Under the pieces are notes generated by a model that was given only the letters and a program-made list of their open reading frames with translations, ran no database searches and was not told the DNA's origin. A stretch of 64,000 bases of DNA from Desulfuromusa kysingii (GTDB lineage: Bacteria; Desulfobacterota; Desulfuromonadia; Desulfuromonadales; Geopsychrobacteraceae): the NCBI RefSeq assembly GCF_900107645.1, contig NZ_FNQN01000002.1, positions 248,001 through 312,000 on the forward strand, written 5' to 3'. Below, one piece after another: positions 34,732 through 42,845 of the stretch. The position numbers and the translations under genes are program-made. The number at the start of each line of letters is the position of its first letter. Position 1 is the stretch's first letter.

Positions 34732-36186
34732 TTATTCTTCCCCACTGATGGTGACTGTCTTATCAATCATATCAATGATAGGGACTGTCGGTATTTCTTT
34801 GATGCCGTAGATTGCCTCCAGATTCATATCGTCAGGAACATGACTAAGCAACTTTTCAGCAACTTTTTGATTGGCTTGGCGAAAGCGCAGTTTCACATTC
34901 AAGTTGATCGGATCATCACCAGTGCCAGTCAAACCATAATGGACTTCTCGATACCCTTTAGGGGGAATCGTGTCATGCTTGGAAAAACTGACAATCGACC
35001 AAGGATCGATGGCAAAATGCATATTATCCCCCATGCCATCCGAGTTAAAACGTCTCGCATCGGCAGGTAACTGCCCCTTTGAGTTGACCTGACCGCTGCT
35101 CAAGATCGTCTTTCCAGAAGCATCAGTGGCTGTCACTTCAAGCCACATTTGCCGAATATTGGTCAAAGATGTCGGCAGATAATGTCCGGCCCGCTGATTA
35201 TTGATCCGCACTACCACTTCGGCCAGTTTTCCATGCCGATACACTGGGCTGATATCCAGAGTTGCAGCGGCTTGCAAGCGACCAACGGCCATCTCGTATT
35301 TCTGACGTGAACTTGCTGCCAGCTCTTCATCACCAGACTTTTGCGCCGCCATCTCCGTCAGTGCATACATCAAAAAATTGGCACCGTTGAAATAGTGGTG
35401 ATATTCATCCCGTACCGGCTTCTGAAAGGTATCAGCAGAGCGCTTAAATGTCTCCAATTCCACCATATGACAATCCTGACAATTGATCCCCTTTGCCGCA
35501 TAGGGGCTATTCTTCCACTCTGAATAAGTCATCTCCAGAGGGGTATGCTTCTCATAGTGGGTGATCTGATGGCAGGAACCGCAAAGTTCTGTCTGTTGAT
35601 GTAAGGGCGATTCAATACATTCATGAAAACCATCACCACAACCCTCTTCAACAGGCAAAGGGCCAAACTTTGTCAGCACCGCTTCGCCATCCACCTCTTT
35701 CCCCGGGGAAAGAATCATTGAACCATTTTCCGGTTGATGGGTTGGGGTCTGCCAATGACTATGGCCTTTAATGGAGTGGCAGACATCACACGAAACTCCT
35801 GCCATGGCGAGCGGACTCAAACCTGTCAACCCTGCCCCTTTGACTTCTCCAGTGACCACAGCAGCGGCAGAATGACACCCCTCACATTGCCTTGCGACAT
35901 CATGACCCACTGCTTCAATAGCCAGCATTAGCTCCCCTTGATAGATCGGATCCTGGAAGGCCAGAGAATGCATTGATCCGCGCCATTCTTCATATTGTTG
36001 AGGATGACATTCGCCACAGGTTTCAGGTTCTGTGAATTCCGCAGCAGTTTTTTCCCACTGAATCAGTGATGGAGCATAGGGGTATTGCTCTTTATCCACC
36101 ACAGCAAATTCTGCCGCTGCGAGAGATGAAAAAACCGCAAGGATTATGCTTACTCCCAAAAAAACACAGACTTGTTTCAATTGCAT
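34732..36186 (-). CDS. Pentaheme periplasmic cytochrome c
   Basis: The start at 36186 has AAGGAG six bases upstream. The 484-residue product begins with a signal peptide (hydrophobic core VCVFLGVSIILAVFSS, likely cut after SLAAA). Five CxxCH heme sites follow: CGECH, CEGCH, CDVCH, CGSCH and CQDCH, all in the first 250 residues, in the style of cytochrome c554-like proteins. The C-terminal 200 residues carry no heme motif and look beta-rich. It probably carries electrons in the periplasm, for example toward extracellular acceptors; partners are not visible. Confidence 0.88.
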   Translation of the reverse strand: MQLKQVCVFLGVSIILAVFSSLAAAEFAVVDKEQYPYAPSLIQWEKTAAEFTEPETCGECHPQQYEEWRGSMHSLAFQDPIYQGELMLAIEAVGHDVARQCEGCHSAAAVVTGEVKGAGLTGLSPLAMAGVSCDVCHSIKGHSHWQTPTHQPENGSMILSPGKEVDGEAVLTKFGPLPVEEGCGDGFHECIESPLHQQTELCGSCHQITHYEKHTPLEMTYSEWKNSPYAAKGINCQDCHMVELETFKRSADTFQKPVRDEYHHYFNGANFLMYALTEMAAQKSGDEELAASSRQKYEMAVGRLQAAATLDISPVYRHGKLAEVVVRINNQRAGHYLPTSLTNIRQMWLEVTATDASGKTILSSGQVNSKGQLPADARRFNSDGMGDNMHFAIDPWSIVSFSKHDTIPPKGYREVHYGLTGTGDDPINLNVKLRFRQANQKVAEKLLSHVPDDMNLEAIYGIKEIPTVPIIDMIDKTVTISGEE

Positions 36187-36514
36187 CGCCAGCTCCTTTT
36201 CCTCTTGATGGGTTGGTGTTTCCACCTAAACAGAGTACCAAAGATCTACGCATAAAACCCTCTTTATTTGGTGTAGTTTTTACTGTTGATCATTATTGGT
36301 GACGATGAGTCCTTATAATTAGGATCAGTTTTGGGGATAAAGAGACAAAGAAGGGAAAAACGGATGGAAACGGTCTGACAAAAACCGGCACATGTTAAAA
36401 GATTTCTTGTGTCACAACCTGAGATAGGCTAAATCAAGGATTATCTAAAGAAAACTTCAAGAAGACGTGTCGGCTATTGACCGGTTACTTTATTCCATGC
36501 ATCACAAGGCAACA
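36187..36514. other. Intergenic region between divergent cytochrome and ferritin-like genes
   Basis: This stretch of about 328 bases must hold promoters for both divergent genes. A TATAAT sequence occurs at 36316-36321 on the plus strand, but with no good -35 box at 17 bases. I see no gene, tRNA or strong hairpin here. The 5' part of the ferritin-like gene could extend to a GTG at 36467. Confidence 0.4.
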
Positions 36515-36985
36515 ATGAATCACAAAATAGACATGCGCAAATTTCTAAATACCTGTGTCGCAATCGAAAAATCCATTGCTTCAATCTATCGCCAGTTTGC
36601 AGCCACCATTCCTGAGGATGAAGAGCTACAAGCCATCTGGATTAAGTTGGCAAAAGAGGAAGATCAACACGCCATGGATATCAGTTTCGCTGCCCGGTTA
36701 CCCCATGAAGGGGTTTACCAGGTTAAAAATCTGACTCAATCCAGGGTTGACCAACTGCTTACGATCACAAAGGACGTCCTTAACAAAGCCAAGTTGACAA
36801 ATCTATCGGCACAAGCGGCAGCAAATATCACCCTGAAACTGGAGCAGGAGTTCTTGGACGTGCATATTGCAGCATCCGTCGAATTTGAAACCGCAAGCAT
36901 GCAAAAAATGTTTCAATCCATTTCCAAAAATGAAGAGGAGCACTGTCGGGAGATCAAAGCATACTGCGATAAAATCAAACAATGA
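36515..36985 (+). CDS. Ferritin-like/rubrerythrin-type four-helix protein
   Basis: The product (156 residues from the ATG at 36515; 172 if the GTG at 36467 is used) has the ferritin-like arrangement: an E-K-S-I-A-S-I-Y-R-Q-F helix, EEDQHAMD (ExxH), a later helix with EQEFLDVHIAAS, and a final EEEHCREI (ExxH). These acidic and histidine residues could bind a di-iron centre. No rubredoxin domain follows. AAGG lies five bases before 36515. Being next to encapsulin and a ferritin-like cargo, it suggests iron or peroxide handling, but it lacks a visible cargo-loading tail. Confidence 0.7.
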   Translation: MNHKIDMRKFLNTCVAIEKSIASIYRQFAATIPEDEELQAIWIKLAKEEDQHAMDISFAARLPHEGVYQVKNLTQSRVDQLLTITKDVLNKAKLTNLSAQAAANITLKLEQEFLDVHIAASVEFETASMQKMFQSISKNEEEHCREIKAYCDKIKQ

Positions 36986-37004
36986 AACATCGACTTTAAA
37001 CCTG

Positions 37005-37295
37005 CTACAGACAAGCAATACGAGCTGATAGACACTCATCTTCGCCCATCTCAAACTCACGACAAATCCATGGTCTTATGGTGTAGATAGTACAAGACAT
37101 TGTTTTCCGGTCCAGCGCTGAACACCAGCCATCTTCTAAGCGTGCCATACTCCTCCTCCCCCGAGCATCTGTCACCGTCAAGGAATCAGGGACTTCAGGG
37201 TCATCAAAAAGCATTGCTTCCAAACGGCAGCAACAGGCCTTACAGTTGGCACAGGTTGGTTCGTTAGCGAGCTGGGACTTGGTTTGGTTTGACAT
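37005..37295 (-). CDS. YkgJ-family cysteine-cluster protein
   Basis: The start at 37295 has AAAAGGAT nearby; the open frame upstream runs through the terminator and is not coding. The 96-residue protein has the YkgJ pattern of cysteines: CANCKACCCRLEAML near residue 15, CSALDRKTMSCTIYTIRPWICREFE, and two further cysteines at the end. The family binds zinc or an iron-sulfur cluster; no function is established. It is convergent with the ferritin-like gene (20-base gap) and downstream of encapsulin. Confidence 0.8.
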   Translation of the reverse strand: MSNQTKSQLANEPTCANCKACCCRLEAMLFDDPEVPDSLTVTDARGRRSMARLEDGWCSALDRKTMSCTIYTIRPWICREFEMGEDECLSARIACL

Positions 37296-37335
37296 AAGAT
37301 CCTTTTTATTCAAAAAAACGATAACGGCAACATAA

Positions 37336-37367
37336 CAAAAACCCCGCAGTAAGTTGCGGGGTTTTTG
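37336..37367 (-). terminator. Bidirectional terminator after the encapsulin gene
   Basis: A perfect 13-bp stem, CAAAAACCCCGCA with TGCGGGGTTTTTG, encloses a six-base loop. On either strand the stem ends in a T run. It lies 25 bases after the encapsulin stop and in front of the YkgJ start, so it ends the encapsulin operon. Confidence 0.75.
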
Positions 37368-37392
37368 TAGATAACAAGACAAAAAGTTCAGC

Positions 37393-38193
37393 CTATTTCA
37401 GCTTAAAACCAATCAGGGCTTCAGGAGCTATGACTCGGAAGGTGAAAGATTCCGTCGCAAAAAAGTTAATTTCTGTCGCGGTATGGCTGTGATAACCAAC
37501 AGCAAAATCTTGGCCGACAGTCAACTCCAGATCACCACTTCGATTAGCCACAAGCAAAGCATCCTTGACCAATTCCGAATAAATAACCTGCCCCGCAATC
37601 TGCCTTTCAACAATGGAGCGCAATGTTCCACCAGGGGATGTCCGCGCAAGGAACTTCCAAATATCCGCTGAAACAATCAGATTGGCAGGACCTTCAACAC
37701 CATCTTTGAGCATCTGCGTCTGCCCTTCAGAGATGGCATCCACCAAGGCATCCATTTCAAGAACAAACGATAGCTCATTCCCTTTTACAATATCCTGTAA
37801 ACCAATGATCATACCAGGCTTGAAACCACTATAAATAGCCTTTTCTTCAAACATGGCCAACTCGCGACATGCTTCTACCAGTGCGTCCAGTTGGAGATCC
37901 TTAGCTCCTCTCTCAACATTGTCCAACTCCCAGGTCTCCAAGGTAAAGTTAACTCGTGCTTCGACGAGCGGCAAAACCTGATGCAACCCGTAACCAACCT
38001 TCTCACCCTTTTGTGCTTTTGGAAGCGATAAACGTCCTAGAGTCACGCAAGCATGACCGATTCCATGAGGACCATCGATATCGATATATTTCCGTCCTGA
38101 CAGGGTTGCAACCAGAGTTTCTTTAGCCATCGAGTCGATTTCATCCCAACCTTTTGGGCTGATGGGGGCAAGTTCTCTACGTAGTAAGTCCAT
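37393..38193 (-). CDS. Encapsulin nanocompartment shell protein, family 1
   Basis: The ATG at 38193 gives 266 residues, the normal size of an encapsulin (linocin/CFP29) with the HK97 fold. Recognisable parts are the N-terminal MDLLRRELAPISPKGWDEID, GRKYIDIDGPHGIGHACVTLG, WELDNVERGAKDLQLDALVEA, ACRELAMFEEKAIYSG, and the C-terminal VGYHSHTATEINFFATESFTF. About 60 or more copies would assemble into an icosahedral shell in the cytoplasm. The cargo gene lies 27 bases upstream in the same operon and ends in a loading peptide. Confidence 0.95.
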   Translation of the reverse strand: MDLLRRELAPISPKGWDEIDSMAKETLVATLSGRKYIDIDGPHGIGHACVTLGRLSLPKAQKGEKVGYGLHQVLPLVEARVNFTLETWELDNVERGAKDLQLDALVEACRELAMFEEKAIYSGFKPGMIIGLQDIVKGNELSFVLEMDALVDAISEGQTQMLKDGVEGPANLIVSADIWKFLARTSPGGTLRSIVERQIAGQVIYSELVKDALLVANRSGDLELTVGQDFAVGYHSHTATEINFFATESFTFRVIAPEALIGFKLK

Positions 38194-38220
38194 AAATAAA
38201 TTTCTCCTATCCAAAATTTC

Positions 38221-38592
38221 CTATCTTTTTAAACTACCGATTCCCAATCCCTGACCTGCAAGAGAAGCAGCAACATCTTTATTCGCGTCCAGAGTTGCAC
38301 CCAGAAACTCCTCTTCAACTTCCTGTGCCCCTTCCTGATAAAATTTTTCTTCTTCGGGATCGAGTTCTTTCAAAAGACGTAAAAATTCCCCGGCATGCAC
38401 TTTTTCCTCATCGGCGATATCAATCAGAACCTTCTGGGCAAGGACATTATCCGTTGATTCTGCAAGTTGCTGGTAGAGCTGAATCGCTTCGTATTCAGCT
38501 GCGACCATAAAGCGTATAGCACGCACCAACTCTGGGTGAGTCAGCATGCGATCATGTTTGAGAACACTGAATGGGTGACCAAATTCCGGCAT
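38221..38592 (-). CDS. Encapsulated ferritin-like cargo protein (EncFtn)
   Basis: The ATG at 38592 has AAGGAGG five bases before it. The 123-residue protein has a ferritin-like helical core with the iron-binding AAEYEAIQLYQQLAE and DEEKVHAGEFLRLLKELDP (ExxH), then a linker and the C-terminal tail LGIGSLKR. That tail matches the encapsulin cargo-loading peptide consensus. It oxidises ferrous iron and stores it inside the shell encoded next to it. This is the first gene of the two-gene iron storage operon. Confidence 0.92.
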   Translation of the reverse strand: MPEFGHPFSVLKHDRMLTHPELVRAIRFMVAAEYEAIQLYQQLAESTDNVLAQKVLIDIADEEKVHAGEFLRLLKELDPEEEKFYQEGAQEVEEEFLGATLDANKDVAASLAGQGLGIGSLKR

Positions 38593-38620
38593 TTTTTCCT
38601 CCTTGACAGCTATTAAGTGT

Positions 38621-38649
38621 GTCTCCAACGGGAAACTTCAGTTGGAGAC
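38621..38649 (-). promoter_or_regulatory. Hairpin in the leader of the encapsulin operon
   Basis: GTCTCCAAC and GTTGGAGAC form a perfect 9-bp stem around an 11-base loop. It lies 29 bases upstream of the cargo gene start, between the promoter and the ribosome site. There is no T run, so it may regulate mRNA stability or translation rather than terminate. Confidence 0.4.
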
Positions 38650-38692
38650 GATGTCCGCGTTTAACCAGGCTATAAAAATAAGCTCAACCAAA

Positions 38693-38720
38693 AGCATAGC
38701 ACTTAGCTACCTACATTCAA
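38693..38720 (-). promoter_or_regulatory. Promoter candidate of the encapsulin operon
   Basis: On the minus strand TTGAAT (38720-38715) and TATGCT (38698-38693) are spaced by 16 bases. Transcription would start near 38686, giving a leader of about 95 nt. A second choice, TTGAGC with TTAAAC at 17 bases, lies just downstream. Confidence 0.45.
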
Positions 38721-38761
38721 GTGTTTAGACTGACGCCGGGATGGTAATACAACGCTCGCGG

Positions 38762-38849
38762 CCAGACCGAAATGAGAGGAAAAATCCGCAGGTTAAACGG
38801 GGAAAAAAGACAACATGGACGAGGATAAAAAGACGGATTTCGGGTCTGG
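38762..38849. repeat. Large inverted repeat enclosing about 63 bases
   Basis: CCAGACCGAAAT at 38762-38773 is complementary to ATTTCGGGTCTGG at 38837-38849 apart from one extra G. The 12-bp closing helix and purine-rich interior suggest a structured RNA or a DNA element upstream of the encapsulin promoter. Strand and function are unknown. Confidence 0.45.
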
Positions 38850-38998
38850 AACACAATCACGAGGGAATAATTTAGACGTGCCAGAGCAGAGGGTTAGACG
38901 CTAGGAACTCATCAACAGCCCCCCCTCAAAACTTACTTTGGTTTCAATGATTAAAAATCAGCGTGATCCTAGCTTGAGAGTCGTAAGCAGGAAGGGTG

Positions 38999-40036
38999 TC
39001 AACTCGGTGCTAAACAAAATCTGTTGCGCCCCTGTTCCTTCGCACGGTAGAGAGCACCATCAGCTAAAGAGATCAATGTTTCCGGTTGATATTTATCAAT
39101 TGGAATCAAGGTTGCTGCTCCGATACTGATGGACACAGTGCTGCCCACTTCAGAATTCCGATGGGGAATCTGCAACGCGCTAACCGCTTCGAGGACCCGT
39201 TCCGCGACCTTCATCGCCCCCTCTAAGGCAACTTCGGGGAGTAAGAGGACGAACTCTTCTCCGCCGTAACGAGCCGCCAAATCCGCGGGCCGTAAAACTG
39301 ATCCAGCCAGTGCTGCAGCAACATCACGCAGGCAATCATCACCAGCCTGATGGCCATAATGGTCATTAAATTTCTTGAAATAGTCGATGTCACAAAGCAG
39401 CAAGCTGACCGGCTGACCTGAGCGCTTGAGCCGTAACCACTCTTTGGCCAGCGTGTCATCAAAGCAACGACGATTCGCAATCTGGGTCAGGCCGTCGATG
39501 TGAACCATCTTTTCCAATGCCTCCTGAACCTGTTTACGACTGGTGATATCTTTAAACTGGGCGACGATACCAGGACTACCATCAATCATGATAAGGGGGG
39601 CCGTCGTTAGCAGATAACAACTATCTTCTGCCACCTGACCGGACAGACAAAGTTTGACTTCAGTGGTCTTGGCAGTGCTACGACTTTTCAACGGACAAGT
39701 TGCGTCTTGACACAGATTATGACTGAGAAACGATGAACAGGTCTTGCCAAGCACTTCATCATCGGTCTTGTCGAGCATCGCCAACATCGCATCATTCACC
39801 CTGATAATGCGTCCATCCTCCCGCAACACCCACATAGGATCGCTGTAAGCGGAAAAGATTTGTTCCAGCTGCATGCAGGCGATATCAGATCGGAGTTGTC
39901 GAGTATTATTTTCTCCGAGAATCTGCTCATAACTGGTCTGAATCTGCTTCATCTCGTCATTTAACTGCAACAGGCGTTGATTTTCCTTCTCAAGTTGCAG
40001 AATTTTATTTTCCAGTTGCTTCTTACTTTCAGCCAT
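38999..40036 (-). CDS. PAS-GGDEF diguanylate cyclase
   Basis: The 345-residue protein (ATG at 40036 with AGGGA upstream) begins with a coiled coil (residues 5-60, rich in Glu, Lys, Gln and Leu), then a PAS domain (about residues 65-170) with several cysteines, and a C-terminal GGDEF domain. The active site reads RYGGEEF, and the inhibitory I-site RPAD lies five residues before it, so it should make cyclic di-GMP and be feedback-inhibited. DGLTQIANRR is the family's start motif. No membrane segment or signal peptide is visible, so it is cytoplasmic. The signal sensed by PAS is unknown. Confidence 0.9.
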   Translation of the reverse strand: MAESKKQLENKILQLEKENQRLLQLNDEMKQIQTSYEQILGENNTRQLRSDIACMQLEQIFSAYSDPMWVLREDGRIIRVNDAMLAMLDKTDDEVLGKTCSSFLSHNLCQDATCPLKSRSTAKTTEVKLCLSGQVAEDSCYLLTTAPLIMIDGSPGIVAQFKDITSRKQVQEALEKMVHIDGLTQIANRRCFDDTLAKEWLRLKRSGQPVSLLLCDIDYFKKFNDHYGHQAGDDCLRDVAAALAGSVLRPADLAARYGGEEFVLLLPEVALEGAMKVAERVLEAVSALQIPHRNSEVGSTVSISIGAATLIPIDKYQPETLISLADGALYRAKEQGRNRFCLAPS

Positions 40037-40109
40037 CTCAGTCCCTACAATCAAATTTATCAGTGCAATAGATATCAGAAATAGAAAACCTGGAGAGCAA
40101 CAAAACTGT

Positions 40110-40502
40110 CTATTCTGTAATCACCTCAAACTCTGGTGGATCTGCAATGGCTTTTTTCACTGAACACATGCCCGCAGCACGGACAATCGCCTTTTGATAC
40201 TTATCCGGAAAGCCATCGGGGAGCTGAATCGCCATCTTGACTTTTTCCAGTCGACGGCTCTCTGGATGGCGATCAATATCCAGGGTCATTGTCATCCCTT
40301 CTGTGGATAACTGCCGCTGCTGACAAAACCGTTGCGCATAAAACCCGGCACAGGTCAGGATCGAGGAAAGAAATAACATGTAGGGCTCTGGTGCTGAATT
40401 GGTTCCGCCATTGTCTTCAGGTTGGTCGGTGGAAACTTCAAACCCGGAAAAATTTGCATTTACTACTGCTCCGCCAGGAAAAGTAGCTGTAATCATTGCC
40501 AT
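40110..40502 (-). CDS. OsmC-family protein
   Basis: The 130-residue protein has the OsmC/Ohr fold signs: PEPYMLFLSSILTCAGFYAQRFC around residues 39-61 holds one conserved cysteine, and AAGMCSVKKAI near residue 110 the second. OsmC members reduce organic peroxides through a two-cysteine site. It has an AAGGAG start. It lies between the diguanylate cyclase and the helicase on the same strand, without clear operon structure. Confidence 0.85.
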   Translation of the reverse strand: MAMITATFPGGAVVNANFSGFEVSTDQPEDNGGTNSAPEPYMLFLSSILTCAGFYAQRFCQQRQLSTEGMTMTLDIDRHPESRRLEKVKMAIQLPDGFPDKYQKAIVRAAGMCSVKKAIADPPEFEVITE

Positions 40503-40556
40503 GAACGTTCTCCTTGTAGATTTGTAAGTATTGATCTGTTTCTTTTTCTTAATCCA

Positions 40557-42596
40557 TCAGTCCCCAAACATCTGACTGATGTTATCAAAAAAACTGCTAG
40601 CACTTGCCGCTTCATCTTCCGGGGTGCTGTTCGTCTTTTGTTCGCCGGCTGACTTCTGGATTAACTCTTCCGGAATTTCACTGAGAAAGCGGCTGGGTTC
40701 ACGTTGTTCCAGCTTGCCGTACTTGCGTCGTTGCTGGGCACCAGAAAAGAAAAGTTGCTGTTGCGCACGAGTTATACCGACATAGCAGAGTCTGCGCTCT
40801 TCATCAATATCAAAAGTTTCATATATTGATTTTTTATGCGGCAGGAACCCCTCTTCCAGACCGGTGAGAAAGACAACGGGGAACTCCAAACCTTTACTGG
40901 AATGTAAACTCATCAAAGTCACCGCATCAAGTGCGAGTTTGCTCTCTTTATCATTTTTACCTGGAGCATCATCATCAAAAAGAGATATGCGATCTAAAAA
41001 ACCAGTCAGGTCAGGATCAGCTGTTCGGTCCAGATAAACGGACATGCTGTTCAGCAACTCTTCCTGATTTTCTACTCTACGTCTGGCAACTTGAGGATCC
41101 TTTTCCTGACGATAAATCTCGTCTGCGAACTTCAGTTCGACAAACAACTCCTGTAACGTCTCAAGCAATCGCAGCGGCTTCTTGAAGCGCTGCTGATAGC
41201 GCTTAATCAGGGTGGTGAAATCTGCACAAGCTGATGCCGTCCGCTCTTTCACTTCGGCAACCTGCTGCGGCTGTTGCAAAACCTTCCAGAGTGAAATTCC
41301 CCGGTCGGCAGAATGGCGAATAATCCGGTCAATGCTCCCGGCGCCAATGCCACGTTTGGGATAATTGAGAATGCGGAGCAAATTCACTTCGTCAGCGGGA
41401 TTTTGAATCACTTTCAGGTAAGCAATGACATCTTTGATCTCTTTGCGGTCAAAAAACTGCTGACCACCAATCAAAACATAAGGGATATTTTCATAACGAA
41501 GCTGTTCTTCAAAAGCCCGGGATTGACTGTTGGTCCGATAAAGGATTGCAAAGTCACCATAATTGAGTTTATGGCGATACTTCTCGGCATGAATTCGTTC
41601 CATCACCTGACGGGCTTCATCTTCACTATCTTCACACAGGTGATATTCAATCTTTGCCCCACTCCCAGAAGCGGTCCATAACGCCTTGTCTTTACGTTTT
41701 ACATTATTCTTGATGACGGCATTGGCAGCGGCAAGAATGTTTCCACTTGAACGATAGTTCTGCTCCAGCTTAATCACTTTCGTCCCTGGGAAGTCCTTTT
41801 CAAAGTCGAGGATGTTAGCGACATCTGCCCCGCGAAATGCGTAAATGGATTGATCATCATCGCCAACCACACAGAGGTTACCGTGCGCGCTTGCCAGCAG
41901 TTTCAATAAACGATACTGCACTGGGTTGGTATCTTGATATTCATCGACCATCTGATATTGAAACCGGGAACCATAGTGTTCAAGCAGGTCGGCATGTTCT
42001 TCTAGCAGTTGTACCGTAAACATGAGCAAATCATCAAAATCAACCGCGTTGAAGGCTTTCAGGGCTCTCTGGTAACGGGGATAGACCGCAGCGACAAGCG
42101 CAGAGACAGGATCTTGATCGCTAGCCTGATAGTTGTCGGCAGAGATCAGGTGGTTCTTGGCACTGCTGATCCGCCAGAGGACTTGATCCGCATCGGCAGA
42201 GCTGCTCTCTGAACTCAACTCTCGCAACAGATCTTTTATCAACCGTTGCTGGTCGGCGGACGCATAGATAGAAAAGTTCTTTTTGAACCCGAGCCGATCA
42301 ATGTGGACTTTGAGGATGCGAACACAAAGAGAATGAAACGTTGCGATCATCATCCCTTTGGCCGCAGCTTGGCCCACCATCTCCCGAACCCGCTCGCGCA
42401 TCTCCCGCGCAGCTTTGTTGGTGAAGGTTACGGCAAGAATCTGTTCAGCAGGAATTCCCTGGTGCAGCAGATGGGCAATTCGGCAGGTAATAACCCGGGT
42501 TTTCCCCGATCCTGCACCAGCTAAGAGGAGCAGTGAACCTTTTTTATGGATGACGGCTTGACGTTGTTCTGGATTAAGACTGTTGAGGTCGAACAT
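40557..42596 (-). CDS. UvrD/PcrA/Rep-family DNA helicase
   Basis: The 679-residue protein is a superfamily 1A helicase. Motifs in order are: LNPEQRQAV (Q motif), LAGAGSGKTRVI (Walker A), VTFTNKAAREMRERV, VDEYQDTNPVQ, VVGDDDQSIYAFRGA, LEQNYRSSGNIL, MSLHSSKGLEFPVVFLTGLEEG, and LCYVGITRA. It moves 3'-5' on DNA in repair or replication restart. The start is set at 42596 because homologs begin with this MFDLNSLNPEQ phrase; the ATG at 42638 is an alternative. The C-terminus is short, closer to Rep than PcrA. Confidence 0.92.
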   Translation of the reverse strand: MFDLNSLNPEQRQAVIHKKGSLLLLAGAGSGKTRVITCRIAHLLHQGIPAEQILAVTFTNKAAREMRERVREMVGQAAAKGMMIATFHSLCVRILKVHIDRLGFKKNFSIYASADQQRLIKDLLRELSSESSSADADQVLWRISSAKNHLISADNYQASDQDPVSALVAAVYPRYQRALKAFNAVDFDDLLMFTVQLLEEHADLLEHYGSRFQYQMVDEYQDTNPVQYRLLKLLASAHGNLCVVGDDDQSIYAFRGADVANILDFEKDFPGTKVIKLEQNYRSSGNILAAANAVIKNNVKRKDKALWTASGSGAKIEYHLCEDSEDEARQVMERIHAEKYRHKLNYGDFAILYRTNSQSRAFEEQLRYENIPYVLIGGQQFFDRKEIKDVIAYLKVIQNPADEVNLLRILNYPKRGIGAGSIDRIIRHSADRGISLWKVLQQPQQVAEVKERTASACADFTTLIKRYQQRFKKPLRLLETLQELFVELKFADEIYRQEKDPQVARRRVENQEELLNSMSVYLDRTADPDLTGFLDRISLFDDDAPGKNDKESKLALDAVTLMSLHSSKGLEFPVVFLTGLEEGFLPHKKSIYETFDIDEERRLCYVGITRAQQQLFFSGAQQRRKYGKLEQREPSRFLSEIPEELIQKSAGEQKTNSTPEDEAASASSFFDNISQMFGD

Positions 42597-42659
42597 ATTA
42601 TGTCTATACTCTGTTATCAGTTGTTGATTCGGGTGCATTCTTCTGCTAAATTGCGCCCC

Positions 42660-42785
42660 ATGTTTCGATTAGTCATTCTACTTATTAGCCTTGTTTGGGC
42701 ATCGTTAATGCTGATTTCTTGGAGTGGGGCAACCCCGGTCCAGAACAGTGCAGACGTTGAGATGCCCATCTCTGTCAGCTCCTAA
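42660..42785 (+). CDS. Possible 41-residue single-pass membrane protein
   Basis: This ORF lies in the 249-base gap between the helicase start and the end of the YhcC gene. It starts MFRLVILLISLVWASLMLIS, a good membrane segment, and ends with a polar tail. No ribosome site is visible and the frame could begin further upstream within the helicase start region. It may simply be chance coding. Confidence 0.22.
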   Translation: MFRLVILLISLVWASLMLISWSGATPVQNSADVEMPISVSS

Positions 42786-42845
42786 GCCCTTTTAATCACG
42801 GCTTATCTCTGCTATTGCGGAGCGTACGCGATTTTTCTCTGCGCC

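Larger units (their letters stand above)
38593..38998. other. Long intergenic region upstream of the encapsulin operon
   Basis: These 406 bases hold no ORF that I trust. They contain the encapsulin leader hairpin, its probable promoter, and a large inverted repeat at 38762-38849, all listed separately. TTAGAC recurs three times (about 38727, 38872 and 38893), of no known meaning. Confidence 0.5.

Noticed and set aside
35050-35700. Sixth heme site in the cytochrome
   Set aside because: CGDGFHEC lacks the CxxCH spacing; only five clear sites exist.
38999-40036. Degenerate, non-catalytic GGDEF domain
   Set aside because: The GGEEF active site and RPAD inhibitory site are both intact.
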